A stretch of 64,000 bases of DNA from Desulfovibrio inopinatus DSM 10711 (GTDB taxonomy: Bacteria > Desulfobacterota > Desulfovibrionia > Desulfovibrionales > Desulfovibrionaceae), in contig NZ_AUBP01000001.1 in assembly GCF_000429305.1 (NCBI RefSeq), positions 186,001-250,000 of the forward strand. Direction: 5' to 3'. The first letter of the stretch is position 1, and each line of letters begins with the position of its first letter. Positions 1-9,200 of this stretch are shown one piece after another. The notes below the pieces were generated by a model. It did no database searches and was not told the origin of the DNA. It worked only from the letters and a program-made list of their open reading frames with translations. Position numbers and translations under genes: made by a program.

Positions 1-229
1 GATTACCGAATCGTGTATAGCGAATATTGTTGTCCAAAAACGAGGTCGTTTGTTTACCCCGCCTCAAGGTGACGGGCTGTTGGCCGGAACCTTGAGGAAT
101 CATCTTGTCGCGAAAAAGATTGTCGTCGAACAATCGCTTTTTCCCGATGACCTCATGACCGCCGATCGTCTATTTCTCGTCAATTCCGTGCGGCGCTTCA
201 TGCCTATTGTTCTGCATTACGACGTATGA
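1..229 (+). CDS. Class IV aminotransferase / aminodeoxychorismate lyase (PabC type), C-terminal end
   Basis: Only the last 75 codons are present; the frame enters at base 2 and stops with TGA at 227-229. The visible segment carries the fold-type IV C-terminal pattern: a TESCIANIV stretch, then TPP..GDGLLAGTLRN, then DRLFLVNSVR near the end. This matches the pyridoxal-phosphate lyases that turn 4-amino-4-deoxychorismate into p-aminobenzoate for folate synthesis. D-amino-acid or branched-chain aminotransferases share the fold, and the protein could also be the C-terminal half of a PabB-PabC fusion. The family is clear; the exact substrate is not decidable from the fragment. Confidence 0.75.
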   Translation, partial: ITESCIANIVVQKRGRLFTPPQGDGLLAGTLRNHLVAKKIVVEQSLFPDDLMTADRLFLVNSVRRFMPIVLHYDV

Positions 230-378
230 TCCGAAGAAATACATGAACGATGTTTGTATTGGACCGTGTATTTTTCGAACCGGTAGCGGTACAATACAAA
301 GCGCAAGATTATTCAATCTTCATGCTTCTCCTTGAACTAGAGTTGCTTGACGCAATGCACATAAGGAGGAAAGAAATC

Positions 379-771
379 ATGGAGATCAGAAACACCATTC
401 ACGCATTGGAAACGGCTGCCATTTCGACGACGACCGGGATAGCTCACGTTGCGGATCTACAGTGGAAGCCGCATCCCGTCTTTCCTGGAGTGATGATGAA
501 GACGCTGTTGTCATCGGAGAAAACAGGAGGGGACTTGAGTTGTCATTTGGTCAAGGTTGCTCCGGAGAGTTGCTTGGAAACTCATATTCATGAGCAGCAA
601 CAGGAATTGCATCACGTGGTTGCGGGGAGCGCCGATGCCGAAGTCGATGGACGCCACGTTCGCTATACCCCTGGTAATCTGAGTGTCATCGCCACAGGTA
701 CTCCCCACCGTGTCCTTGCAGGAACCGACGGGCTGCTGTTGCTGGCGATTTTCACACCGGCTGCAGTGTAA
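379..771 (+). CDS. Small cupin-domain protein
   Basis: This is a 130-residue single-domain cupin. The frame stays open upstream to base 250, but a strong ribosome-binding site (AAGGAGGAAA) sits just before the ATG at 379, so that start is preferred. The core has the metal-binding pattern HIHEQQQE followed by a glycine turn (cupin motif 1) and TPHRV (motif 2). The protein is probably cytosolic, since no signal peptide is visible. It lies 21 bases before an AraC-type regulator that also has a cupin-like N-terminus, so the pair may sense or modify the same small molecule. The substrate is unknown. Confidence 0.8.
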   Translation: MEIRNTIHALETAAISTTTGIAHVADLQWKPHPVFPGVMMKTLLSSEKTGGDLSCHLVKVAPESCLETHIHEQQQELHHVVAGSADAEVDGRHVRYTPGNLSVIATGTPHRVLAGTDGLLLLAIFTPAAV

Positions 772-792
772 CATTATATATAGATCAAAGTC

Positions 793-1584
793 ATGAGGCC
801 GGCTATGGCTACAGAACCGAAGCTATTGCTTGACGAGACGACATATCCTGGTGTTGCCGTTGTGCATGCCGTCGGGATGCGTGCCGATGTTCTTATGCAT
901 ACACATCGAAAATGGGTCGTTGGCGTGTGTCTCGCTGGCGAGCGGTACATTGAGTTTGGTTCTCAGCGTATTGCGGTGTATCCAGGACAAATTTTTGTCC
1001 TCGCCCCGCATACACCACACCGCTGCCAATATCATGGAGAAAGCATCTGTTTATGCATAGATCCCAATATGTTCTCCAATGTGGCGAAAGCTTCGGTGCC
1101 GTTGGATGGGATTTCATTCCAAAACGGTGTTTTTTTTGAGAGCCTGGCCGGCCTTTGCTCTCCGCAAAATCGATTCGACGCGATATCAGAGTGCCTTTGT
1201 CTTTTTGCAGTGCATTATGCACATTTGCACCGGGAATTTTTTCCGATTCGATATCATCCCGCCGTTATGGCAGGGATACATCTCGTCCATGAACGCGCAG
1301 GCGAGCGGTTAACGCTTGACGATTTGGCTGCGGCAGGGGGATTCAGTCGGTTTTATTTTCAACGACTTTTTAAAAGAGAAATAGGGGTGACCCCGGTACA
1401 GTATCTTCAACGCCACCGAACCCGTCTTGTTGCACGTGCACTTCAGGCCGGTATAGGGGCTGCAGAAGCAGCTCATGAAGCAGGTTTTGCCGATCAAAGC
1501 CACATGATTCGTACCTTTCGGGATTACGTCGGTATCTCTCCAAGGAAGTTTTTATTGAATAATCCCTCTGGTGGGGTGCCATGA
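793..1584 (+). CDS. AraC-family transcriptional regulator
   Basis: The 263-residue protein has an N-terminal cupin-like ligand-binding region (about residues 15-95, with HTHRKW and TPHRC) and a C-terminal double helix-turn-helix (about 165-255). The second helix-turn-helix ends in the family pattern AGFADQSHMIRTFRDYVGISPRKF-like, around residues 225-250. Such proteins bind DNA next to promoters and respond to a small effector. The gene follows the cupin by 21 bases, probably co-transcribed. No clear Shine-Dalgarno sequence is seen; an ATG at 805 is an alternative start. The effector and targets are unknown; the downstream porin has its own promoter and need not be a target. Confidence 0.85.
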   Translation: MRPAMATEPKLLLDETTYPGVAVVHAVGMRADVLMHTHRKWVVGVCLAGERYIEFGSQRIAVYPGQIFVLAPHTPHRCQYHGESICLCIDPNMFSNVAKASVPLDGISFQNGVFFESLAGLCSPQNRFDAISECLCLFAVHYAHLHREFFPIRYHPAVMAGIHLVHERAGERLTLDDLAAAGGFSRFYFQRLFKREIGVTPVQYLQRHRTRLVARALQAGIGAAEAAHEAGFADQSHMIRTFRDYVGISPRKFLLNNPSGGVP

Positions 1585-1680
1585 TTTACCTATAAATCCA
1601 TGGATTGAAAGTATAAAAAATTGTCCGGTAGAGTTTTTTGAACTTTTTTTGGCAAATTCAAGAAAATGAGTAAAAAAATT

Positions 1681-1709
1681 TTGACTTGTTACACAAGGGC
1701 GGGTAGATT
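1681..1709 (+). promoter_or_regulatory. Sigma-70-type promoter of the porin gene
   Basis: TTGACT at 1681-1686, a 17-base spacer, and TAGATT at 1704-1709. The sequence just upstream is a long A/T-rich block with A-tracts that could serve as an UP element. Transcription would begin near 1716, leaving a leader of about 80 bases before the porin ATG at 1798. A strong promoter fits the abundant product. Confidence 0.65.
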
Positions 1710-1797
1710 GATTTCGACGCCACCTGGAAAGGGCTTTGCCCTGGCGTCATGGTTTTGGTGCTTTCTTTGAGAAAAACGTAAAAGGAGAAAGGTTATT

Positions 1798-3213
1798 ATG
1801 AAACGCATTATCATGCTCGCCACCTTGGCTGCCTTCGTGCTTGGCATGTTCGGCGTTGCCAGCGCGGCTACTGAAGTCCGCATGGTCGGTGATGCCCGCA
1901 TCAGCGCCAACTGGTACTCGAACTATCAGTTCACCGGCTGGAACCGTGCAGGTACTCAGACCGTTGACCCCGTCACCATTTGGGAACGTTTTCGCGTCCG
2001 CGCTGACTTCATCGCCAACGAAGCCCTGAAGTTCCGCTTGGGCCTCAAGGTTGAAGACGTTTGGGGTGGTGGCACCTTCACCGCTGACAACTCGGCTGTT
2101 TCCTTGCGTGTTTACCAGGCTTTCCTGCAGTTCAAATGGCCTGACACCGATATCGAAATCACCGCTGGTTATCAGCCCCTGAGCCTGCCCCAGAGCTCCT
2201 TCTTCAACGGTTCCGTTGTGTTCGACTCTGATGCTGCTGCTCTGGTTGTTTCCTCGCCCCTGGTTGCTGACACCCTGGCCATCAAAGCTGGTTTCATCCG
2301 CTTCCTGGACAATGGTCAGACCGACGCTACCACCACTCAGGTTGCTGACGAATTTGACGCTTACTTCCTGGCTCTGCCCATCACCCTTGATGGCGTGACC
2401 ATCGTGCCTTGGGGCACCGTCGCCGTTGCCGGTATCAATGGTAACTACGGCGCTTTCGAAGATGGCAACGCTGCTGGCCTGGCTTCTGCTGGTACCTTCA
2501 TGGTTCCTCCCACTGGCTGGGACAACAACCAGAATATTTACTGGTGGGTTGGCGGTGCGTTCGAAGTTGACGCTCTTGATCCCATCAAGTTGTACGCTGA
2601 CGTCATTTACGGTGAAGGCAATCCCACTGACCGTGGCAAGAGCAAACGTTGGGGTTGGTTCGTCGACGGTGCTGTTGAATACACCGGCCTCGACATGCTG
2701 ACTCCTCAGTTGTCCGCCTGGTGGAGCTCCGGTGAAGACGGAAGCACCCGCAACGGTTCCGAACGTATGCCTTACCTCGTTCCTTCCTGGAACGCCTCGA
2801 CCTCCTTCCTGTTCGACGGTGGCCAGCAGTTCAAGAATGGCACGGTTGACGTCAATCCCATCGGTAGCTGGGGTATCACGGCTTCTTTGAACGACATTTC
2901 CTTCGTCGAAGACCTGACCTCCCGCATCACCTTCACCTACGCTCGCGGCACCAACTCCAAGACCGCTCTGCGTGATGCCAACCTCGTGCTCGGCACCAAC
3001 AACTTCTTCATCATGGGCAAGGACCTCACCGTTGACGAATACGTCCTCGGTCTGTCCTTCGACCATCAGTACATGATTTACGAAAACCTGGCCCTTATCG
3101 CTGAAACCGGTTGGGCTCACGGTGAATTCGACAAAGACGTTTGGGGACGCCGCTTCTACAATGAAGCCAACGACATGTGGAAGGTCTCCCTCGGTCTGAA
3201 ATACCAGTTCTAG
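1798..3213 (+). CDS. Outer-membrane homotrimeric porin (Desulfovibrio type)
   Basis: The 471-residue protein has a classical signal peptide (about residues 1-24, cleavage after VASAA). The mature part is rich in alternating beta strands, Gly, Trp, Tyr and Asp, and ends in KYQF, a terminal aromatic typical of outer-membrane barrels. Sequence and length fit the trimeric porins of Desulfovibrio, which let small solutes through the outer membrane. AAAGGAGAAAGG precedes the ATG. Codon use is strongly biased, with few codons per amino acid, as expected for a very highly expressed gene. That bias also creates a long antisense open frame. The gene stands alone between its own promoter and terminator. 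Confidence 0.93.
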   Translation: MKRIIMLATLAAFVLGMFGVASAATEVRMVGDARISANWYSNYQFTGWNRAGTQTVDPVTIWERFRVRADFIANEALKFRLGLKVEDVWGGGTFTADNSAVSLRVYQAFLQFKWPDTDIEITAGYQPLSLPQSSFFNGSVVFDSDAAALVVSSPLVADTLAIKAGFIRFLDNGQTDATTTQVADEFDAYFLALPITLDGVTIVPWGTVAVAGINGNYGAFEDGNAAGLASAGTFMVPPTGWDNNQNIYWWVGGAFEVDALDPIKLYADVIYGEGNPTDRGKSKRWGWFVDGAVEYTGLDMLTPQLSAWWSSGEDGSTRNGSERMPYLVPSWNASTSFLFDGGQQFKNGTVDVNPIGSWGITASLNDISFVEDLTSRITFTYARGTNSKTALRDANLVLGTNNFFIMGKDLTVDEYVLGLSFDHQYMIYENLALIAETGWAHGEFDKDVWGRRFYNEANDMWKVSLGLKYQF

Positions 3214-3245
3214 TTTTCAAAAAGAAAGCATCAAGACGCTTCTTA

Positions 3246-3274
3246 GCCGGGTCCGCAAGGGCCCGGCTTTTTTT
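3246..3274 (+). terminator. Rho-independent terminator of the porin gene
   Basis: A GC-rich 9-bp stem (GCCGGGTCC with GGGCCCGGC, one G-U pair) and a GCAA tetraloop are followed by seven T, 33 bases after the porin stop codon. Confidence 0.9.
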
Positions 3275-3428
3275 GGGGCTTTTAGACAGTCTTTTCAATG
3301 AATACATTATGAATTGAATACATGAGTTCGACGCGCAACCATGAGTCGTTTTTTCTCGAAAAACACCATATTGGGCTGTTTTTTATTCTTATCCGGAAGC
3401 AGAAGGAACAGAACCGAAAGAAGGAGAA

Positions 3429-4006
3429 ATGAACATGGTTATTAGTGGTGTAGGCGACACAACGGGCCTCTCTGGGACAAGTACATTCGAAAACCTCAAT
3501 GGTATACAACTTCCTCCTCATCGGACGACGGGACAGAAGAGCTTATGTCCATGCTGGGCGATACAGTGACCATTTCCGATGAAGCGAAGGAAATGCTCAA
3601 AACGAAATTGCAAGAACTGCAAGATTCAGAACAGGAATCGTTGACCGAAGAAGATAAAGAAGAAATTTCCAGTATTATTAAGCAAGGACTGGAAGATGCT
3701 TCCGAGAGTGAAGATTCCACGGAAACAAGCACACAGTCCATGGGAACAGAAAGCGATAGCAGCAGCGGAACGTCCATAGCGGCTGGAGGGCAAAGTAGTG
3801 GATCGTCCGACAGTGACAATGAAGATGACATTGATGATTTAGAAGATCAAATTGCACAATTGAAGGAAGAAATTAAATCCTTGCAGGCTGAAGCCAAAAG
3901 CGATCCCGATAAGGCGAAAGAAGTCAAAGTGAAAGAAATTGAATTAGTCAGCTTGGAAAGCGAACTCGCGCAATGTGTTCATTGCCGTAACCGTAATATG
4001 TTGTAA
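3429..4006 (+). pseudogene. Frameshifted coiled-coil gene resembling FlxA-like proteins
   Basis: AAGGAG precedes an ATG at 3429 whose frame reads a Gly/Ser/Thr-rich start (MNMVISGVGDTTGLSG) and then loses coding character near 3503. A different frame continues with a Ser/Asp-rich stretch, GDTVTISDEAKEML, acidic Ser-rich linkers and a coiled coil (IAQLKEEIKSLQAEAK), ending at 4006. Joining the two frames gives a protein of about 190 residues, so a single-base shift between about 3446 and 3503 is likely. It could be a true mutation or a sequencing error. Translation from the internal ATG at 3545 (153 residues) remains possible. The composition recalls FlxA-like flagellum-associated proteins; no function is assigned. 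Confidence 0.55.
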
Positions 4007-4122
4007 AAGACCCAGGCTTTATCTTGGGTATTTATGCTTGGTTGGCTTTGAGCAGGAAAAACCAAAGTCATCGTCAGAATAATGCAGAGAAGAATACAAC
4101 GTGTATTCCACAAATAAGACAT
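3979..4122 (-). CDS. Possible 47-residue secreted peptide
   Basis: An AGGAG sits 8 bases before an ATG on the minus strand. The translated peptide begins with a basic residue and a hydrophobic stretch (CILLCIILTMTLVFPAQSQ), which looks like a signal peptide with cleavage near SQS. Its 3' end overlaps the tail of the frameshifted plus-strand gene by 28 bases. No family is recognised. It may be a chance open frame; the ribosome-binding site and signal-like start are the only support. Confidence 0.3.
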   Translation of the reverse strand: MSYLWNTRCILLCIILTMTLVFPAQSQPSINTQDKAWVFYNILRLRQ

Positions 4123-4206
4123 GCATAGACTCCTCATGAAAGTAGTCAATATAGTGTTGGTTACTATAGTGCCAATAGACATAAAATAAAATATGTTCCG
4201 GAAATC

Positions 4207-4251
4207 AAAAAAACATCCTCACTCCGAGTGGGACACTCAGATGTGAGGATG
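4207..4251 (-). terminator. Rho-independent terminator of trmO
   Basis: Read on the minus strand, CATCCTCAC pairs perfectly with GTGAGGATG (9 bp), an inner GAGTG/CACTC helix extends the structure, and seven T follow. It lies about 50 bases after the stop codon of the minus-strand gene. Confidence 0.85.
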
Positions 4252-4299
4252 CTTCAGCCGCACAGTATCGTGAAGGGCGAAAGAGCTTGGTTGGCGTGG

Positions 4300-4806
4300 C
4301 TATTCCTGTGGGCTGACGAATCGAGAGTCGCTTCGCGCTTCGCGAACCTCTTCTTTTTTCCCATCCATCCATCCGAAACAATCGGCTTTACAATCGTCAA
4401 AAGCCGCAACATACGGTTTGATGTCGATGATGGGCGTACCGTTGTGAATGTCAATATCTTCAACCGTGACGATATTATCGGTGACATCAATCACACGCAG
4501 GATGGACAAACCCAATGGATTGGGGCGACGGGGAGCTCGAGTTGCAAAGACGCCATGTGTCGCGGTGTCGAGGAAGGGTTTGACAAGAAGATCATAACCT
4601 TCCGATTTATGAAAGTAATATAAAACAATGATATGAGAAAATCCGTCGAGATCATGCAATCCTTGAGCGAGCTCGGGATCGAGAATCAGACGTCCCTGAA
4701 TTCCCTTGGCTCCGCGTGGTTGAATAGGCATACCTTCAAGTTTGACATGGGGTGATTCGACAAAACCAATGGGGGAAAAAACAATGTTCGAGTCTGTCTC
4801 GGACAT
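4300..4806 (-). CDS. trmO: tRNA m6t6A37 methyltransferase, TrmO/TsaA family
   Basis: The 168-residue protein belongs to the TrmO (YaeB/TsaA) family, which N6-methylates threonylcarbamoyladenosine-37 of certain tRNAs using S-adenosylmethionine. Visible family signatures are IGFVESPH near the start, QPRGAKG, LDGFSHIIVLYYFH, the core ATRAPRRPNPLGLS, and DIDIHNGTPIIDIKPYV. The frame is open 26 codons further upstream, but AAGGAA lies 8 bases before the ATG at 4806 and family proteins start here. The length fits the short form without the extra C-terminal domain of E. coli TrmO. The gene has its own terminator. Confidence 0.9.
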   Translation of the reverse strand: MSETDSNIVFSPIGFVESPHVKLEGMPIQPRGAKGIQGRLILDPELAQGLHDLDGFSHIIVLYYFHKSEGYDLLVKPFLDTATHGVFATRAPRRPNPLGLSILRVIDVTDNIVTVEDIDIHNGTPIIDIKPYVAAFDDCKADCFGWMDGKKEEVREARSDSRFVSPQE

Positions 4807-4890
4807 GGTGTATTCCTTTATTTCAAAAGAGTTAGAGCCTGCCTTCCTCAACCCCACGACAGGCAACGTGGCGACCATCGCCATGATGAA

Positions 4891-5121
4891 TCAGGGCTGG
4901 GGTGTCTTGTGTACACTGGGAATTGGTATAACGGCAACGACATTGAATAGCAGACCTGATTGGGAGGATTCTTGAGGAAGAACATTACGTTTGAATAGAT
5001 GGTATATGCGGTTGCCATCAAGCGAGAAATAGCCGAGAGGAATGTCTGGGGATATGGATGACCGAATAATAATAAATGTTTTTTTCGAAGTTATTTCGTA
5101 TACATTGTTCATAGACAACAC
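4891..5121 (-). CDS. Doubtful small open frame, unknown
   Basis: A 76-codon frame upstream of trmO on the same strand starts at a GTG (5121), with an internal ATG at 5112; no ribosome-binding site is visible. The peptide is mixed hydrophobic and polar (TSKKTFIIIRSS, GYFSLDGNRIYHLF), without a recognisable domain. Together with the next entry it fills most of the 609-base gap 4807-5415, where I see no convincing gene. Confidence 0.2.
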   Translation of the reverse strand: MLSMNNVYEITSKKTFIIIRSSISPDIPLGYFSLDGNRIYHLFKRNVLPQESSQSGLLFNVVAVIPIPSVHKTPQP

Positions 5122-5130
5122 GGTAATAGT

Positions 5131-5394
5131 ATGACGTCTTCAGCCGTTACGTCCGAAGGTATTCTTTATCCGCAGAGCTTTTTCGAAGTCACAACAAGGG
5201 AGTTGACGATAATTTTGGATATGGGCTGTCGTTTGACGTCCTTGGTCAATGCTCTACGATGCATGTTCTAAGTGGAATTTGATGACAACGAGGTTCTTAC
5301 TGTCGATGTCTTTGGTTTTTTTCAAAGAAGCTTGTCCACAGTACGGCAACCTCGTATGCCACGAAGAACTCGGAACCAATCAAAGAATAATTGA
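5131..5394 (+). pseudogene. Possible small gene interrupted by an in-frame TAA
   Basis: From the ATG at 5131 the frame encodes 46 residues with protein-like composition (FFEVTTRELTIILDMG, LTSLVNALRCMF) and stops at TAA 5269-5271. The same frame continues for 40 codons (VEFDDNEVLTVDVFGFFQRS then a basic tail) to TGA at 5392-5394, just before the methyltransferase. A single substitution would restore about 87 residues. No family is recognised and no ribosome-binding site is seen, so this may be coincidence. Confidence 0.25.
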
Positions 5395-5415
5395 AAAAAT
5401 GAAGGAGAGAAGATC

Positions 5416-5985
5416 ATGGATGATAAACCGATAGGCGCAGGAAAGAGCAGCTTTGATTTGGTCGATGCCGAGATACTTTTTTCGGCGTTACGCATCGGGT
5501 CAGGAATGACTTTGCTCGATTTGGGCTGTGGGAAAGGCAACTATGCATTGGCTGCATGGGAACGACTTGGAGAGACGGGTCGAATCTATGCTGTCGATTT
5601 ATGGAAAGAAGGTGTGGATGCCCTACGTTCTGTCATCACCATACAGAACATCAACGCAATTCGCCCGATATGGGCCGATGCATCAAAAGAATTGCCGTTG
5701 GAGGATGAAAGCGTTGATATCTGTCTTTTGGGCACGGTGTACCACGATCTTGTGCAGGCGGGCAGCCATAAAGCCGTGCTTGCCGAAATACGTCGAGTCC
5801 TCAAACCGGAGGGACGTTTAGGGTTAGTGGAATTTAAACTTCTTGAAGGCCCTCCTGGCCCGCCCCTCTCTGTTCGTGTCGGTCCTGACGAGCTTGCCCA
5901 GCACACCGCCGGATTTGGGTTTGTTCCAGAAAAAACACTGGATTTAGGCCCGTATGTATATGTAAGTATCTTTCGTCGATCATAG
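5416..5985 (+). CDS. Class I SAM-dependent methyltransferase
   Basis: The 189-residue cytosolic protein has a Rossmann-like fold. Motif I is LLDLGCGKGNYALAA (about residues 34-48), the acidic motif II region is RIYAVDLW, and a post-motif LPLEDESVDIC leads to VLKPEGRLGLVEF. It resembles the UbiE/MenG-type Methyltransf_11 group. A good ribosome-binding site (AAGGAGAGAAGATC) precedes the ATG. The substrate cannot be read from the sequence, and neighbours give no hint: trmO is divergent on one side and the large chemotaxis-like protein follows on the other. Confidence 0.85.
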   Translation: MDDKPIGAGKSSFDLVDAEILFSALRIGSGMTLLDLGCGKGNYALAAWERLGETGRIYAVDLWKEGVDALRSVITIQNINAIRPIWADASKELPLEDESVDICLLGTVYHDLVQAGSHKAVLAEIRRVLKPEGRLGLVEFKLLEGPPGPPLSVRVGPDELAQHTAGFGFVPEKTLDLGPYVYVSIFRRS

Positions 5986-6232
5986 GATGGTAGAGGGATC
6001 GTTCGGTTTGTTCTGAATGGCAGGGAGGCCGAATAGACTTTTGGTGCATGAAATTTTAAATGTTTATAGGAAGAAATTGAATTTTTGAGTTTGACGCAAA
6101 TGTCAGTTCAATGCATTTTCGGGGAAAATGTCGGTGAGATCGCTTTATGCTTTCTGAGAACGATGTTTTTCACAATGGAGAGCATTGAAAATCATGTAAC
6201 TGCGGGGCGCTTGCTGTGGCAAGGGGGAATGT

Positions 6233-9200
6233 ATGCCGCGCGATGATACAAAAGGCATAACGGCGCAAGAGTTTTCTTCTTCCGAGAATACGCCATCGGA
6301 CAACACGAACGATGAGCACAGGGCCGACCAGCCCGTGAATATTCCTGTTATTGGTGTTGGTGCGTCTGCCGGAGGCCTCGAGTCCTTGGAAGTATTGTTT
6401 TCAAATATTTCCCCTGGACTTGGGGCGGCATTTGTTGTGGTGACGCATATGGCGCCGGATCAGAAGAGTATTTTGAGCCAGATTCTCGCCAAATCCATTG
6501 CCTTACCGGTTAGTCAGGCGAAAGATGGCCAAATTCCCGAAGCCGACCACGTCTATATCCTTGCTCCCAACAATGACATTTCCCTTGAGAACGGTTGCCT
6601 TCGCGTTACCCCGCGTGATGGAACCGAAGATATTCGCCATCCGATTGATTTCTTTTTCCGTTCATTGGCCAAGGCGATGGCTGAGAGAGCAATATGTATC
6701 ATTCTATCCGGAACGGGCTCGGATGGCTCTTTAGGACTCAAGGAGGTTAAAGCGGCGGGTGGTATCGTTTTGGTGCAGGAACCAGAAGACGCTCGTTACG
6801 ACGGCATGCCACGAAGCGCGCTTGCTACGGGGGTAACCGATGCAGTTTTGCCTGCCCGTGATATGGCCGTTGCACTGAGTGGGGTTCTTAACAGCTCCAT
6901 GCTCGCCATGGAAACGGACGAGGATTCGTTACCTGAGAATTCCGTTCGTCTTCTTGATCAGATTCTGCATCGAATTCGTATGAGCACAGGACATGACTTC
7001 AGCGCCTACAAACTCAGCACAATCGTTCGCCGGGTCGATAAGCGTATTCGCATTGCCGGGTGTGATTCGTTTGAAGGGTATCTTGAATTACTCGACAAGA
7101 CTCCTGAAGAACTTGATGCCGTTTTTCGTGATTTGCTTATTCACGTAACAAGTTTTTTTCGAGACAAAGATGCCTTTGCGTTTGTGGAAAAAGATGTGAT
7201 CCCTGCTCTTTTTCGCAATAAATCCCCCAATGAGCCCGTGCGTGTGTGGGTGGCTGGCGCATCCACAGGAGAAGAAGCCTATTCCATCGCGCTGCTCATC
7301 CGTGAATATATGGATAAGACAGGCGCGGAAGGTCCGGTCCAGATTTTTGCGACAGATGTTGACAAGAATGCTATCGAGCTGGCCAGAGGAGGGCAGTATT
7401 CAGCCAGTATTGCCGCTGATATTCCAGAAGAACGTCTTCGAGCATGGTTTCAGTTCCATAATGGTATGTATGTCGTCAAACCGATTTTACGCGAAATGGT
7501 TATTTTTGCCCGGCACGACATGCTGGAAGACCCTCCCTTTTCCAAACTGGACCTCATTTGTTGCCGCAATGTTTTAATTTATCTCAAAATTAAAGCACAG
7601 CAGCGCCTTCTTTCGTTGTTCTATACATCCCTTCTTCCACAAGGTGTTCTTTTCCTTGGACCGGCGGAGTCCACAGGACAAAATGAACTGTTATATGTTC
7701 CGGTGAATAAAAAGTGGAAGATATTTAGACGCAATGAAAACGCGCGTAGGCCTCCGGTTGCTGTCTCTATGCAACCACGCTGGTTGTCTCCAATGGCGGA
7801 GCGCATAGACCGTGTGGTGAGACCACAAAATGATCCGGGGCGCCTGCTTGAGCGTCATCTCGTCAAAGCCTACGCCCCTTCTGCCGTTATCATTGATGAG
7901 CATATGGATGTATTATCCTATTCCGGCGATACACAAGAATATCTTGTTGATCCGGAAGGCGAGCCCACAACCAATATCATAAAAAAGGCGAGGCGAGCAC
8001 TCAAAGCGCGTTTACACAATACGATCAAGGAGGTCATGTCGACGGACCAAGGTTCCCGGTTCTCTGTTCTGCGTCCTTCATGCCAAGCGAAATCGGGAGT
8101 GACCGTTATCGTCACCTCTCTCGCCGTCAAACCGCCTTCACGACGTCTTTTTAGTGTTGTCTTTGAGCCGATGTCTATGGCGTCGGAAAAAGACGACAGC
8201 AAGCGTGAGGAAGGGCAAAAAGAATGCGTTCAGGACATGAATGCGGTTGTGCTGGAATTGGAAGAAGAACTGGTTCTGGCAGGAGAGCAGCTCCAGAACA
8301 CCGTGGAGGAACTTGAGGCAGCCAATGAAGAGCTCAAGTCTTCCAATGAAGAACTCATGTCCATGAATGAGGAATTGCAGTCTTCCAATGAAGAGCTTGA
8401 GACATCGAAAGAAGAATTGCAGGCTCTGAATGAGGAGCTCATTACAGTCAACGCTGAGATGGGCAACAAAGTCGATGAATTACAAGTTGCTAATGAGGAC
8501 ATTGAAAACCTGTTGCGGAGTACGAACATGGCAACGGTTTTCGTGGACAGACATATGGTGATTCGTCGATTCACGCCAGCAGCAGCTTCGGTTTTTCATT
8601 TCATTGCGACGGATGTTGGTCGGCCGCTGTCAGATATTGTCAGCACAGTAGATTTTCCCGAGATCGTTCAAGCGTGTCAAAATATTCTTGGAGGAGCTGC
8701 AAGCAAAGAGTTTGAGCTGGAAGCCAAAGACGCCACCTTCTTCGCAGCACGATTTTTTCCGTACCAAACATTAAACGGCTCCGTTGAAGGAGTGGTCTTG
8801 ACCTTCGTCGACATCACCTTGCTGAAGTTGGCCGAGCATCGGCTTGAGACGGAGCGGTTTTTGCTTGATCGGGCAGTTCAAGCCACAGGATTGGGAATTC
8901 TTGAGCATGCCATTCCCTATGAAACCGGGCATCTGAATATTTCTGCTCAATGGTGTGCAATCTTGGGGATTGAACAAGAAAATATACCGTCTGTTGAAGA
9001 ATATGCGGCCTGGTTTACGGAGCTTATTCACCCGGATGATATGAGTAAGGTTGAGCATGCCATGGCACAATTTGTCGCGGCAGATGTTGAAACAATACAT
9101 TTGGTGATTCGTTTACGTCATGCTTCCGGAGAGTGGATTTTTGTTCAGTGGTTTGCTTATGCCTTAAAGCGAGACAGTGATAGGCGGCCGACCCAGGTGG

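Noticed and set aside
1747-3120. A 457-codon open frame on the minus strand opposite the porin
   Set aside because: The porin on the plus strand has a signal peptide, promoter and terminator. The antisense frame arises from its extreme codon bias and has no domain or ribosome-binding site.
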